From Candidatus Syntrophopropionicum ammoniitolerans (GTDB taxonomy: Bacteria; Bacillota; Desulfotomaculia; Desulfotomaculales; Pelotomaculaceae): a stretch of 64,000 bases of DNA. Shown here piece by piece: positions 26,853 to 35,355 of the stretch. Below the pieces are notes generated by a model, which was not told where the DNA came from, made no database searches, and saw only the letters and a list, made by a program, of their open reading frames with translations. How positions within the stretch are numbered: the first letter of the stretch is position 1; the number at the start of each line of letters is the position of its first letter. Location: positions 57,280 to 121,279 of the forward strand of contig JABMJD010000004.1 of the NCBI GenBank assembly GCA_013201395.1, written 5' to 3'. Made by a program: the position numbers and the translations under genes.

Positions 26853-27925
26853 GCCACCATCAAAGCATTTTTTAAAGCCCTGGCGCGCAAAGGCTTTACC
26901 CGGGCCTTTAAACTGCTGCTTATTTCATCCCGGTGATCCAGGACAGACCTGATTCCCCGAGAAAGCGCCGCATATTCCAGGTTTTCCGCGCTAAATCCAT
27001 CAGGCAGGCCTACCGACTGCAAGAACCGGTTTACCTTGGGGTCATAGGGAATACCAACCACAGGCACACCGAAAATTACACTGAAGATCAGGAAATGCAG
27101 TCTCATGCCGATAGCCAGATCAAGATTGGCGGTAACCGACATTATATTCATATAATCAGCCTGTTCCGCAAACAACAAGGCCCGGCCCTGCATACGGGCA
27201 GCAACCTCCCGGCAGGTTGTTAAATCACCGGGACAGTGCATCGGTACCAACACCACCTGCCAGCCTTTTTCCAGCAGATCATCGGCGACCCGGGCAATTA
27301 TCTCCTTGTACCCTTCCAGGTCCCTCCAGGGACGTACCGATATACCGGCCAGGGGACGATTGTCTGCCCCCAACCCGTCCAAAATATCCCGCCCTTTTTT
27401 TCTATCCACCAGGTCAGGGTTCAACCCGAGTACCGGATCCGCGGTAACCTCCACCCGAGCCCTGGCTACTCCCAGACTACACATCTCATCCTTGGAATCG
27501 GGATCCCGCAGGGTAATTGTATGGACTCCTTTGGCCACCCGGTGCACCATTGCTTTCCCCAAAGCAGAATTGACCGGTCCAAATCCTTGGGCATAAAAGA
27601 AAACGGGCCTGCCCAGCAGCCCGGCCATCAAAACCACACCCAGGTAATAAATGATACTTTTGGGCCCATTTATATCCTGTAACAGTCCACCGGCACCACT
27701 AATCAGCAGCCGGCATTCCCTGAGGGCCCTAAAAACCTGGACGGGATTATCCCTGGGTATGGCCCGAACACCAAATTCTCGGGTTGTGTATGCCGGATCC
27801 CCGGACAACACTATGACCTCCAGGTCGGGGACAACATCCCGCAAGGCCATCAACATGGCATATAGTATGGCTTCATCGCCACTGTTGTGGAAACCGTAGT
27901 AACCGGAGATTACCACCTTAGGCAT
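26831..27925 (-). CDS. csaB: Polysaccharide pyruvyl transferase CsaB
   Basis: Adds a ketal-linked pyruvate to the secondary-cell-wall polymer, creating the ligand for SLH domains of S-layer proteins. The 364-residue PS_pyruv_trans protein opens MPKVVISGYYGFHNSGDEAI and carries the characteristic LISGAGGLLQDINGP, FYAQGFGPV, LRDPDSKDE and MRLHFLIFS segments. The start at 27925 follows GGAG; a TTG 15 bases upstream overlaps the ribosome site. It follows tagA. The target of its product is visible here: the subtilisin near 41-44.6 kb ends in SLH repeats. Confidence 0.95.
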   Translation of the reverse strand: MPKVVISGYYGFHNSGDEAILYAMLMALRDVVPDLEVIVLSGDPAYTTREFGVRAIPRDNPVQVFRALRECRLLISGAGGLLQDINGPKSIIYYLGVVLMAGLLGRPVFFYAQGFGPVNSALGKAMVHRVAKGVHTITLRDPDSKDEMCSLGVARARVEVTADPVLGLNPDLVDRKKGRDILDGLGADNRPLAGISVRPWRDLEGYKEIIARVADDLLEKGWQVVLVPMHCPGDLTTCREVAARMQGRALLFAEQADYMNIMSVTANLDLAIGMRLHFLIFSVIFGVPVVGIPYDPKVNRFLQSVGLPDGFSAENLEYAALSRGIRSVLDHRDEISSSLKARVKPLRARALKNALMVAELLGSI

Positions 27926-28031
27926 ATAATTATTCTCCAAAGAAAAACAATTGCACAGGACTTTATCAGCCAGGTTTACATAACGTAGGAACCATTAATA
28001 TTTTTGCTGATGCTGATCCTGTCAATTTGTT

Positions 28032-28763
28032 TTATTTTTTTCCTAGTTTGTATTCTTTGATCACTGCCCAGACGAAAAGGGGCAGGACCATCTGGCGGCG
28101 CCATCGTGAAGGCTGTCTTAACAAGCGCGTCAGCCATTCCAGACGCAAGCGGCGAATCCAATGTGGCGCGCGGGCCACCTTACCGGCCAGGACATCGAAA
28201 CTGCCCCCTACCCCAATAGCCACACCGGCATCTATTTCCCCCAGGTATTCGTCGATCCACATTTCTTGTTTAGGGGCCCCAAGGGCCACAAAAAGCAGGT
28301 CCGGCGCAGTTTCCTTAATTTCCCGTGCAATCCTGCTTTCCTCATGTTCTTGAAAATAACCATGCCGGCTGCCGGCTATCTTCAGGCCGGGGTATTCCTG
28401 GCGGGCCTTTTCTGCTGCCGCGGCAGCAACACCGGGCGCAGCGCCGAAGAAATAAACACTCCAACCAGCCGAAGAAGCCTTTTCTAAAAGCTTGAGCATC
28501 AAGTCAATCCCGGTAACCCGCTCAGGAACAGGGCAGCCTGCCACCCGGCAGGCCCAAACAATTCCTTCCCCGTCAGCAGTGACCAGGTCCGCCCGCCGGG
28601 CCAGGTCCAAAAGTCTGGGGTCAAACCTGCACTGATAAAGATATTCAGGATTAAGGGTCATCACCCAGGCCGGCCTATTGCTGCCAACCAGACCGGCCAC
28701 ATGAGCCACTGTTTCCTCCATACCCAGGGCGTCAATGCCCACACCGAAGAGATTTGCTCTCAT
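28032..28763 (-). CDS. tagA: WecG/TagA family glycosyltransferase
   Basis: A 243-residue GT26 enzyme that adds N-acetylmannosamine (or ManNAcA) to undecaprenyl-PP-GlcNAc, the second step of wall teichoic acid or secondary-wall polymer linkage-unit synthesis. MRANLFGVGIDALGMEETVA, TLNPEYLYQCR, VTADGEGIVWACR and the ALGAPKQEMWI motif are characteristic. WecB at 61-62 kb would provide UDP-ManNAc. I set the start at 28763 behind AGAGGT. The upstream in-frame extension lacks homology. It lies between the DltX-like gene and csaB on the same strand. Confidence 0.93.
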   Translation of the reverse strand: MRANLFGVGIDALGMEETVAHVAGLVGSNRPAWVMTLNPEYLYQCRFDPRLLDLARRADLVTADGEGIVWACRVAGCPVPERVTGIDLMLKLLEKASSAGWSVYFFGAAPGVAAAAAEKARQEYPGLKIAGSRHGYFQEHEESRIAREIKETAPDLLFVALGAPKQEMWIDEYLGEIDAGVAIGVGGSFDVLAGKVARAPHWIRRLRLEWLTRLLRQPSRWRRQMVLPLFVWAVIKEYKLGKK

Positions 28764-28868
28764 CCTGTAAAAAACCTCTTGTTTTTTCGACTTTTTACCA
28801 TGCACTATTCTATCACAGTTTTTGACACTTCTCCACAATTCCCTTTAGTACACAGTACCGGCCCCTGT

Positions 28869-28985
28869 TCAAAAGTCAGTATAAATAAACCGGGATTCCT
28901 GGCCGGAGCTGAACAATACAATCAAAACCACTACCAGGATCACAAACAGAGCTTTTAAAACGTTAAAGATAATTGTCCTGGCCAT
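28869..28985 (-). CDS. DltX-like membrane microprotein
   Basis: A 38-residue frame: MARTIIFNVLKALFVIL begins a single membrane helix, and the C-terminus is SRFIYTDF. DltX, the microprotein of D-alanylation (dlt) operons, has the same build: one helix and a conserved C-terminal Phe-Ile-Tyr-x-x-Phe, whose Tyr serves acyl transfer with the MBOAT protein DltB. GGAG lies 9 bases before the ATG. It starts 38 bases after the MBOAT gene, itself overlapped by an SGNH/DltD-like gene, so the three partners are contiguous. The gene is too short for usual annotation cut-offs. Identification as DltX-like rests on motif, size and context. Confidence 0.75.
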   Translation of the reverse strand: MARTIIFNVLKALFVILVVVLIVLFSSGQESRFIYTDF

Positions 28986-29023
28986 ACCAATACACTCCTT
29001 CACCCAAAAATATCCCCCCGTAG

Positions 29024-30250
29024 CTAGAAGCTGAACATCAGGGCTAGAAACTGAAAGGCTGTGTGCAAATCGGCGGCAAAGAAAACCCAGCCGAAGCAGA
29101 CAAAATGGAAGGTAACCAATATGGAAACTATTTTGACCGGCAGCGCCGGTAATTTCTCCACCATATTAATCAGGGCAGTGCCTTTTTTTCGATAGACCCG
29201 GAACAGGCTCATGCCCAACCCATGATAAAGCCCCCAGACAAGGAAATTCCAGGCAGCACCATGCCAGAGACCACACAGGGCCATAGCCATAATCAGGTTG
29301 CGCAGGGTAAACAGGAGTGTTCCTCTGTTGCCGCCCAGGGGAATATAGAGATAGTCCCTGATCCAACTACTCAAAGACATATGCCACTTGTTCCAAAAGA
29401 CAGCTATGTTCTGCTGGAAATAGGGACGGTCAAAGTTTTCCGGCACCCGAATGCCCAAAACCTTGGCACTGCCGATAGCAATATCCGAGTAGCCGGAGAA
29501 ATCAAAATATATTTTAATTGCAAAGGCATACATAGCTACCCAGTAATCAGCGCCCCCGGCATTCAAGGGGTTGGCCAGGGGATCAGTGAAATATATCATA
29601 CTGTCGGCGATAATCATTTTTTTACCCAGCCCCAGTAAGATGCGGTACAAACCTTCACTAAGGTACTCCAGCCTGAAAGGGACTGGATGGCGTATCTGCT
29701 CCAGAAAGGGCTGGAACCTTTTAATGGGGCCGGCCACCAGGGTAGGGAAGAACATGCCGAATGCAGCATATTCACATAAACTACCCCGGGGAACGGATCC
29801 CTTATAGACTTCCGCCAGGTAGTGAACAAATTCGAAAACAAAAAATGACAGCCCCAGGGGGATGACGATATCGGGCAATTGATAAGGGGCCCCGCGGCGC
29901 AGCAATAGAATCAGGCCGTCGAAGGTGGCCGCCAACAGGGGGAGATATTTAAAATAGGCCAGTACCCCCAGGCAGAGGACCAGAGACAGCACCAGTACGG
30001 TTTTTAGGGTAAAAACACCTTTTAGGCCGGCGCCTGTTTCCTGGTTTCTCAACCGGTCCATGGCGGCACCAAGTCCATATGTAGCCAGAATTAAGCCCAC
30101 GATCAGTACCGTATGCAGGGGCAAATAATAGGTATAGAAGACCAACCCGCCCACCACCAGCACCGCCATGCGTCCCTTGGGGGGAACAACCCAGTAGAAA
30201 ACAAAAAAACATGTGAGAAAAACACCGTACACCCAGGTATTAAAAATCAT
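29024..30250 (-). CDS. MBOAT family O-acyltransferase
   Basis: A 408-residue polytopic membrane O-acyltransferase of the AlgI/DltB/PatA group, which passes acyl groups across the membrane onto envelope polymers. Landmarks are PTLVAGPIKRFQPFLEQI, YFDFSGYSDIAIG, FWNKWHMSLSSWIRDYLYIP and the catalytic His in LCGLWHGAAWNF. The sequence is closer to AlgI/PatA than to DltB by these motifs. It overlaps the SGNH gene by 4 bases (ATGA) and precedes the DltX-like gene. No dltA or dltC is present, so the group is probably acetyl or another acyl from a cytoplasmic thioester. Confidence 0.9.
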   Translation of the reverse strand: MIFNTWVYGVFLTCFFVFYWVVPPKGRMAVLVVGGLVFYTYYLPLHTVLIVGLILATYGLGAAMDRLRNQETGAGLKGVFTLKTVLVLSLVLCLGVLAYFKYLPLLAATFDGLILLLRRGAPYQLPDIVIPLGLSFFVFEFVHYLAEVYKGSVPRGSLCEYAAFGMFFPTLVAGPIKRFQPFLEQIRHPVPFRLEYLSEGLYRILLGLGKKMIIADSMIYFTDPLANPLNAGGADYWVAMYAFAIKIYFDFSGYSDIAIGSAKVLGIRVPENFDRPYFQQNIAVFWNKWHMSLSSWIRDYLYIPLGGNRGTLLFTLRNLIMAMALCGLWHGAAWNFLVWGLYHGLGMSLFRVYRKKGTALINMVEKLPALPVKIVSILVTFHFVCFGWVFFAADLHTAFQFLALMFSF

Positions 30251-31449
30251 CGCTGCCCTGCTCCTTCAATCAAGGGCTGCAGTTCCTGACTCAATAACCC
30301 GGCGGTGATCGCGTTTCCCTCGTCAAGCATATGCATGGAATCATGAAACAAATGGGGGGGAATCGCTTCCTGATAGTTTAAAAATAGGATACCTCTGTCC
30401 TCGGCCACCTGCCTGATCAAGCCGGTGTTGTGAACATAAGAACTATAATCAAGCAGCTCATACCGCTGCAGCAAACTATGGTTCACCGGGCTCATAAAAA
30501 TCAGGGCCGGGATATCATTTTCCTGCAGGTAACCGCATAACAGGCGGTAATATTTAAAATTGACGTTGTCCTCTTCGGTGACATTAAAGACGTTTTTCAA
30601 ATGTTCCTTATCCTGATCACTCCAGGGAAAGCTGGTCCATACTTTGTACCTGTTTTCCGGCTTGTCCTTTTCCGAAAGGGGTTCTTCCTCGGGGAACTCC
30701 TCTGCCGGCGCTGCATCAGGTACAATACCATGCAATATCAGATCAAGGTAGGCCTTTCCCTGAACTGCCGGGGGGCCGCCAAACAGGTAACGGTTTATTT
30801 CCTGCCTAAAACGGTATACAGCCCAGTAACGGCTAACTGTTTTTTCCACGTTATCCCCGGCGTCTTCGCTATCCTCCGCCCCCTGCTGGAGAGAAGCTTC
30901 TGCCCCCTGGGCGGAAGTAAAACCAGCGGGGACCTTGAGTTCTTCCTTCTCTATCACAGATAAACCTGGCGACCAGACCTTGAAATAGAGGAGGGGGGTT
31001 TTGGTCATTTCATAGGAAAAGAAGGGATAGGAGATATTAACAATGATCATCTGGGCGGCCCCCGCCTCATGCAACTCCTTAACCATCATATAGAGATCGG
31101 CGGGGCGCCCCCCGGGCAGCCCAAAGTTAAACACCCGGGCGGTCTTTGAATAGCCCCCCCAGAGCTCTTCCTGCAGGTGAGCAGTAAGGGTCTGCTCCCG
31201 TTCTGGCACACCGGCCCCCTGGACGACAGAGTCACCGACCACTGCAATTTTATAGCCGCCCTGGCCGGCCACATATTCCAGATAGAGATCCAAAACCTCC
31301 GCTTTTACATGGGCACCGTCCGCAAAGCGAAAGTTGTGATCATAGCCCATCTGGTGAAAAACATACCACAAAGCCAGGCTATTGGTTATAAAAAAAAATA
31401 CCACCAAGGAAACAATAAAGGTGATGCTTCCCACAGTCTTCTGCCCCAT
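30247..31449 (-). CDS. SGNH-hydrolase-like acyltransferase partner (DltD/AlgJ-like)
   Basis: A 400-residue protein with an N-terminal membrane anchor (about residues 8-31) and an outside SGNH domain. Block I is AVVGDSVVQGAGV with the nucleophile Ser, and the terminal block gives the Asp and His in FHDSMHMLDEGN. It would complete the O-acylation of a cell-wall glycan delivered by the MBOAT protein. It is the first gene of the SGNH-MBOAT-DltX-tagA-csaB series. GGGG lies 8 bases before the ATG, and a Spo0A-box core lies 45 bases upstream. The region between residues 160 and 230 is low in conservation and acidic. Confidence 0.82.
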   Translation of the reverse strand: MGQKTVGSITFIVSLVVFFFITNSLALWYVFHQMGYDHNFRFADGAHVKAEVLDLYLEYVAGQGGYKIAVVGDSVVQGAGVPEREQTLTAHLQEELWGGYSKTARVFNFGLPGGRPADLYMMVKELHEAGAAQMIIVNISYPFFSYEMTKTPLLYFKVWSPGLSVIEKEELKVPAGFTSAQGAEASLQQGAEDSEDAGDNVEKTVSRYWAVYRFRQEINRYLFGGPPAVQGKAYLDLILHGIVPDAAPAEEFPEEEPLSEKDKPENRYKVWTSFPWSDQDKEHLKNVFNVTEEDNVNFKYYRLLCGYLQENDIPALIFMSPVNHSLLQRYELLDYSSYVHNTGLIRQVAEDRGILFLNYQEAIPPHLFHDSMHMLDEGNAITAGLLSQELQPLIEGAGQR

Positions 31450-31493
31450 GCGCTATACCCCGAATAAAAATATTTCGTCTACAAAACTGTTTC

Positions 31494-31502
31494 TTCGACA
31501 AA
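31494..31502 (-). promoter_or_regulatory. Spo0A box upstream of the SGNH gene
   Basis: Minus strand TTTTGTCGAAGAAA, 45 bases before the start of the SGNH-MBOAT-DltX cluster. It also lies just beyond the terminator of the preceding gene. Confidence 0.45.
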
Positions 31503-31521
31503 ACAAGAAGCATAACCTTTT

Positions 31522-31550
31522 TAAAAAAAAGAAAGCCTTCAACAAGGCTT
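31522..31550 (-). terminator. Rho-independent terminator
   Basis: On the minus strand AAGCCTT (31550-31544), loop GTTG, AAGGCTT (31539-31533), then TCTTTTTTTT. It ends the copper-amine-oxidase-N gene 42 bases after its stop. Confidence 0.9.
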
Positions 31551-31591
31551 GTCATTAAAGGAATATGATTAGACGGGGCACCAGACTCACA

Positions 31592-32947
31592 TTAGCTTAA
31601 AACCTTGACCTGCCCGGCGTCCTCATCCCAGTAAACATCGCAGTCCAGGGCTTCAGCAACCCAGCGCAGGGGCAGCATGGTCCGGCCCGGGGCAATAATC
31701 TCCGGCGCCGCATCCATTTGCACAGCGGTGTTATCTACATACAACATGTCACTATCAATGGTTAGCTTAACTACCTTGCCATTCCTATTAATTTCTACGT
31801 ACCTGTGTTCCTTATTCCAGACAATATCATCATCACCAATCCCCAGGGCGCCGGCAAAATAGCGCAGAGGTAAATAGATCCTGTCTTCTTTAATATAGGG
31901 GGCAACATCCATGCTGTTTTTGGTTCCATCTACTACAAATTTTTTATCACCAACAGTAAAAACAGCAGCAGGACTTGCAGCTTCAGCCACATCAAGATCA
32001 CCCACCAAACCGGCACTGCCGCCGGCTTTAACTTTTAATATACCGGTCAATTCAGGCTCAATAAATACCTCCATATCCCTTAATGTCAAAGAAGCAGGGC
32101 TGGAGGACCGGCCGGAAAATCTGAACTGGGCCACGCGACCATCATCACTAATAGAACCGCTAACAGTCACATAGTGACTGCTGTCCACAGCCAGTTTACC
32201 CCACCTGGCGCCTGGCGGCAGTTCCAAATTCAAAACCTGGCCTTCTTGGAAACGGCCAGCCTCGGCTTCGTGGATCACAACCGTACCTATTTTCTGTGCC
32301 GGGATACCGGTATAGACCCTGGGTGTCTCTGGACATTCCAGCCTGTTGTATAGGCTGGGATCGGTAGCAAATCCGGAATCCCCTGGAGCATCTATGGTCA
32401 GGGAAACGTATGCCCCATGGCCCCTATCCACATACACCCGGGTGGCATTGATATCCAAAAAACATTCCAGTCCAGGGTCCAGATCCTCCACGATCTCCAT
32501 TAAGACCTCATTATCCTTTTGCCTGGTAAAATGCAACACGGGCGTGGTTCCTTTATAAAGACCATTGGCGGCACCGGAGATTTGCGCCGGGACTCTGATA
32601 TAGTTGCTTGTACCATATATTGCGTTGTCCGGCGTAACCTCCATGGTATTCCATTCCTCTGTAGATTGGCACGCTGCGGCTGCCTTCGCTTGTTCCGCGT
32701 TTATGTTTGCCGTGGTCCAGATAAAACCATCAGGAAACCTTAAATAGGTGAAATCTCCTTTTTGCAGGGTGCCGGGAGTAAATTGGCCGCTGATTCTGCC
32801 CAGATCATTTACATAATATGCACGCACTGTTTTTACCTCCGGTGGTTCATAAATAGCCACGGCCCCGGCCCGGGCAGCAAAAAACACTGTGGCCAGGGTT
32901 ACCAATAAAATAGCTGTGGTGAAAGAAACCATCCTTCTGATTTTCAC
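31592..32947 (-). CDS. Secreted protein with C-terminal copper-amine-oxidase-N module
   Basis: A 451-residue exported protein. The signal peptide covers about residues 1-30. The central 300 residues are beta-rich, with repeats of immunoglobulin-like character and no known catalytic motif. The C-terminal 120 residues are a Cu_amine_oxidN1 module (PF07833), e.g. NSMDVAPYIKEDRIYLPLRY and PGRTMLPLRWVAEALDCDVYW. Despite its name the module is not an oxidase; it is common on surface proteins of anaerobic Bacillota and thought to aid surface attachment. GTG start at 32947 after GGAGGAGG. Likely a surface-layer component. Confidence 0.82.
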   Translation of the reverse strand: MKIRRMVSFTTAILLVTLATVFFAARAGAVAIYEPPEVKTVRAYYVNDLGRISGQFTPGTLQKGDFTYLRFPDGFIWTTANINAEQAKAAAACQSTEEWNTMEVTPDNAIYGTSNYIRVPAQISGAANGLYKGTTPVLHFTRQKDNEVLMEIVEDLDPGLECFLDINATRVYVDRGHGAYVSLTIDAPGDSGFATDPSLYNRLECPETPRVYTGIPAQKIGTVVIHEAEAGRFQEGQVLNLELPPGARWGKLAVDSSHYVTVSGSISDDGRVAQFRFSGRSSSPASLTLRDMEVFIEPELTGILKVKAGGSAGLVGDLDVAEAASPAAVFTVGDKKFVVDGTKNSMDVAPYIKEDRIYLPLRYFAGALGIGDDDIVWNKEHRYVEINRNGKVVKLTIDSDMLYVDNTAVQMDAAPEIIAPGRTMLPLRWVAEALDCDVYWDEDAGQVKVLS

Positions 32948-33202
32948 AAACCTTCCTCCTCCAATCCAATAGTTTTACATTCCAACTACAATTATATAGT
33001 TAAATAGCAAAAAATGCATTTACAAATGGTCAAATTTGCCGTCAATGGAATGGGGCTTCCTGTAATAGTATGCAGGTCCTGTATGTTTTTTCTTTGTATG
33101 GATACCCTTCGCCGGCAATCTGTCTTATAATATTAACTAACAGGCTGGTGAAAAGAAGACCGGCGTTATCTCGTAACACAAAAATATTTAGGAGGTATGG
33201 CG

Positions 33203-34585
33203 ATGAAGAGAATTGTGGCTTTGCTGGTATTTCTAGTCATGTTATGCGCAGCAGGCACCTGCACTGCAAATGCAGAGCTTCGATGGAGTAAACTCGGTTT
33301 TGATGCCCCAAGTAAAATTTATGTATCCCCCGGTTACGACGGAGACCATAGTTTATTTGCATTAGTGGACAAGAGCCTTTACCTGAGTGTAGATGAAGGA
33401 AAAACCTGGGACAAAACGGCCCCTTTGCCCGTATGGCTGGTGAAAGAAGAACAGGGGAACATCTACACCTTGCAGGGGACAGACCAGGATCACCTGGCTA
33501 TTTATAAATACAATCCACTGGCAGAAGATAGTTGGGAAAAAATATGCGATGCCCCCTCGGGCACCGTTAATTTTACTGTTTTATCCAGCGGCACTGTAAT
33601 CGCAGTCAAACCCGTTTATGCTCACAGAGACCAATGGTTATTACTAAGAGCAGCAAGCCCCCACTATTATTGGCAGGATACGGGGTTCACCGGGGCCGGT
33701 GAATTTCTGGCCAGTACTCCTGACGGGTATGTTTATACTAGAGAAGACGGCACCGGCCTCATCTCACAGAGCACTACCGATGGCCAGGCCTGGGATGAAA
33801 TTAATTCTGTTTTAAAATCAAATAGATTTTATATTTCTCCGGAATATAACAGCGACAAAATTATCCTTTCCATAACCAACAATAGAAGCGTCAGTGTTTC
33901 TTATAATAGTGGTGAGCACTGGCAAGAGCGTATGACTGATATGATGAGCGGCAAATACCTGGCTGATCTGGCCTTTTCCCCGGCCTATAATTCCGACCGC
34001 ACCATTTACGCGCTGGACAGAGAAGGGCATGTCTTTGCAGCCGTTAACACCCTGGTGGGCTGGAAATCTTATCATGTCTCCGCTGACTATATAGATAGTT
34101 GCGAATTTAACACGCTGGTTGTGCTGCCGGGCGATAAAATACTGGCCGGCGCCAGCGACGGCATATATGAAGTAATCAATTATATTTCACCTGCGCAAAG
34201 GACCCGGGCCTACTTTGTAATTGGAAAAAATTCGTACACTATTGGGCAAAACGATTGGCTCATGGATACTGCACCATTCCTTGACAGCGATCGGACATTT
34301 GTCCCTCTGCGTTACCTGGCCTACGCATTGGGAATGAGCGATAATGACATCCATTGGGATGGAACCAAAAACGAGGCCACTTTCACCAAAAACAAGACCA
34401 CAGTAAAGGTAACAGTAGGCAGCCGCACACTTACAGTCAACAAGGAACTCACAACTATGGATGTTACACCCCAAATCCGCGATAGTCGCGTGTTCTTACC
34501 GGCCCGCTGGGTAGCAGAAGCCTTTGACGCAAATGTTTCCTGGGATGGGCAGGACAAATCTGTGATCATCGAATATGTCAAATAG
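33203..34585 (+). CDS. Secreted sialidase-like beta-propeller protein with copper-amine-oxidase-N module
   Basis: A 460-residue exported protein. After a signal peptide (about residues 1-27) come BNR/Asp-box-like repeats, for example SLYLSVDEGKTWDK, SQSTTDGQAWDEI and SVSYNSGEHWQER, which suggest a beta-propeller as in sialidases or photosystem-assembly-like domains. The C-terminal 125 residues are the same Cu_amine_oxidN1 module as in its neighbours (FVPLRYLAYALGMSDNDIHW ... FLPARWVAEAF). AGGAGG at 33190-33195 lies 7 bases before the ATG at 33203; the ATG at 33197 is too near. It diverges from the 31.6-kb gene. Enzymatic activity is not supported. Confidence 0.8.
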   Translation: MKRIVALLVFLVMLCAAGTCTANAELRWSKLGFDAPSKIYVSPGYDGDHSLFALVDKSLYLSVDEGKTWDKTAPLPVWLVKEEQGNIYTLQGTDQDHLAIYKYNPLAEDSWEKICDAPSGTVNFTVLSSGTVIAVKPVYAHRDQWLLLRAASPHYYWQDTGFTGAGEFLASTPDGYVYTREDGTGLISQSTTDGQAWDEINSVLKSNRFYISPEYNSDKIILSITNNRSVSVSYNSGEHWQERMTDMMSGKYLADLAFSPAYNSDRTIYALDREGHVFAAVNTLVGWKSYHVSADYIDSCEFNTLVVLPGDKILAGASDGIYEVINYISPAQRTRAYFVIGKNSYTIGQNDWLMDTAPFLDSDRTFVPLRYLAYALGMSDNDIHWDGTKNEATFTKNKTTVKVTVGSRTLTVNKELTTMDVTPQIRDSRVFLPARWVAEAFDANVSWDGQDKSVIIEYVK

Positions 34586-34616
34586 GGCTCCTTAAATCAA
34601 AACCAATGTAAACCAC

Positions 34617-34662
34617 AGGCCCACCTCCAAACATCAGTGTCAGGGAGGTGGGCCTCTTTTTT
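34617..34662 (+). terminator. Rho-independent terminator
   Basis: AGGCCCACCTCC (34617-34628) pairs perfectly with GGAGGTGGGCCT (34644-34655), followed by CTTTTTTT. It ends the beta-propeller gene and lies between convergent genes. Confidence 0.92.
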
Positions 34663-34671
34663 TATAAGGTA

Positions 34672-35178
34672 CTATATTTTTAGATACCTCTTAACATTAT
34701 CTAGCTGATCATTAACAATTTCCCCGGTGTAGGCATAAAAATCTACTAGATGCTCTTCTTCCAATGTGGGCAATAAATACAAAAAATCCTTCATCTGCAT
34801 TAGCGCCTTTTCATATGCAGCGGTTACCAAATCATAATCCACCAATTCCTGGTCGCCTGCACTGAGGCTGAAAACAATATTATAGCTGTTTTCGGTTTTT
34901 AGCCGTTTGGTCTCTTTATACAGATCACGGGTTTTTTCCGCGAATTCTTCCTTGCTGATTAGATCTGACGACCATTCTTGATAAGCCTGGTCCGTGCCGT
35001 GGGCAACAATCGTGAGTCGTTCCGCCCAACCAGTATACATTTTTTGAAACTCAGCAGCATCTGTAACTACTTTAGTGGCCTCCGGATCCTCGTAAAAGGT
35101 GCTGATTGACTTTCCTTTGCCGCAGCCGGCCAACAAGACGATTGTGAGCAGAAAAACAAGCAGATATCTAACCTTCAT
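34672..35178 (-). CDS. Lipoprotein of unknown function
   Basis: A 168-residue lipoprotein with the lipobox LLAGC near residue 20, so it is anchored on the outer membrane leaflet. The mature part is mostly alpha-helical and charged (AEFQKMYTGWAERLTIVAHG, KEEFAEKTRDLYKETKRLK, YDLVTAAYEKALMQMKDFL). I see no domain that I know. Two Met codons, 35184 and 35178, are possible; AAGG favours the second. It lies between the beta-propeller gene and the TolC-like gene. Confidence 0.72.
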   Translation of the reverse strand: MKVRYLLVFLLTIVLLAGCGKGKSISTFYEDPEATKVVTDAAEFQKMYTGWAERLTIVAHGTDQAYQEWSSDLISKEEFAEKTRDLYKETKRLKTENSYNIVFSLSAGDQELVDYDLVTAAYEKALMQMKDFLYLLPTLEEEHLVDFYAYTGEIVNDQLDNVKRYLKI

Positions 35179-35355
35179 CCTCATGCCTTAAAACCCCCAT
35201 TTATTAAATCAGATCTAGACCACAAGGTATATTCCATGCAGAACCAGAACATCCCTTTTTTTGCACCCAACCATTTTTGCCCACAAGCAAGGGCCCCATT
35301 CATAAAAACAGGGCCCTGCTGTTTTTCTTGTTTGATATCCGGTCCATACTATTTA

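Noticed and set aside
28032..31449. Complete dlt (D-alanylation) operon
   Set aside because: No dltA or dltC is present, and the MBOAT protein has AlgI/PatA-like motifs, so only DltX, MBOAT and SGNH roles can be argued.
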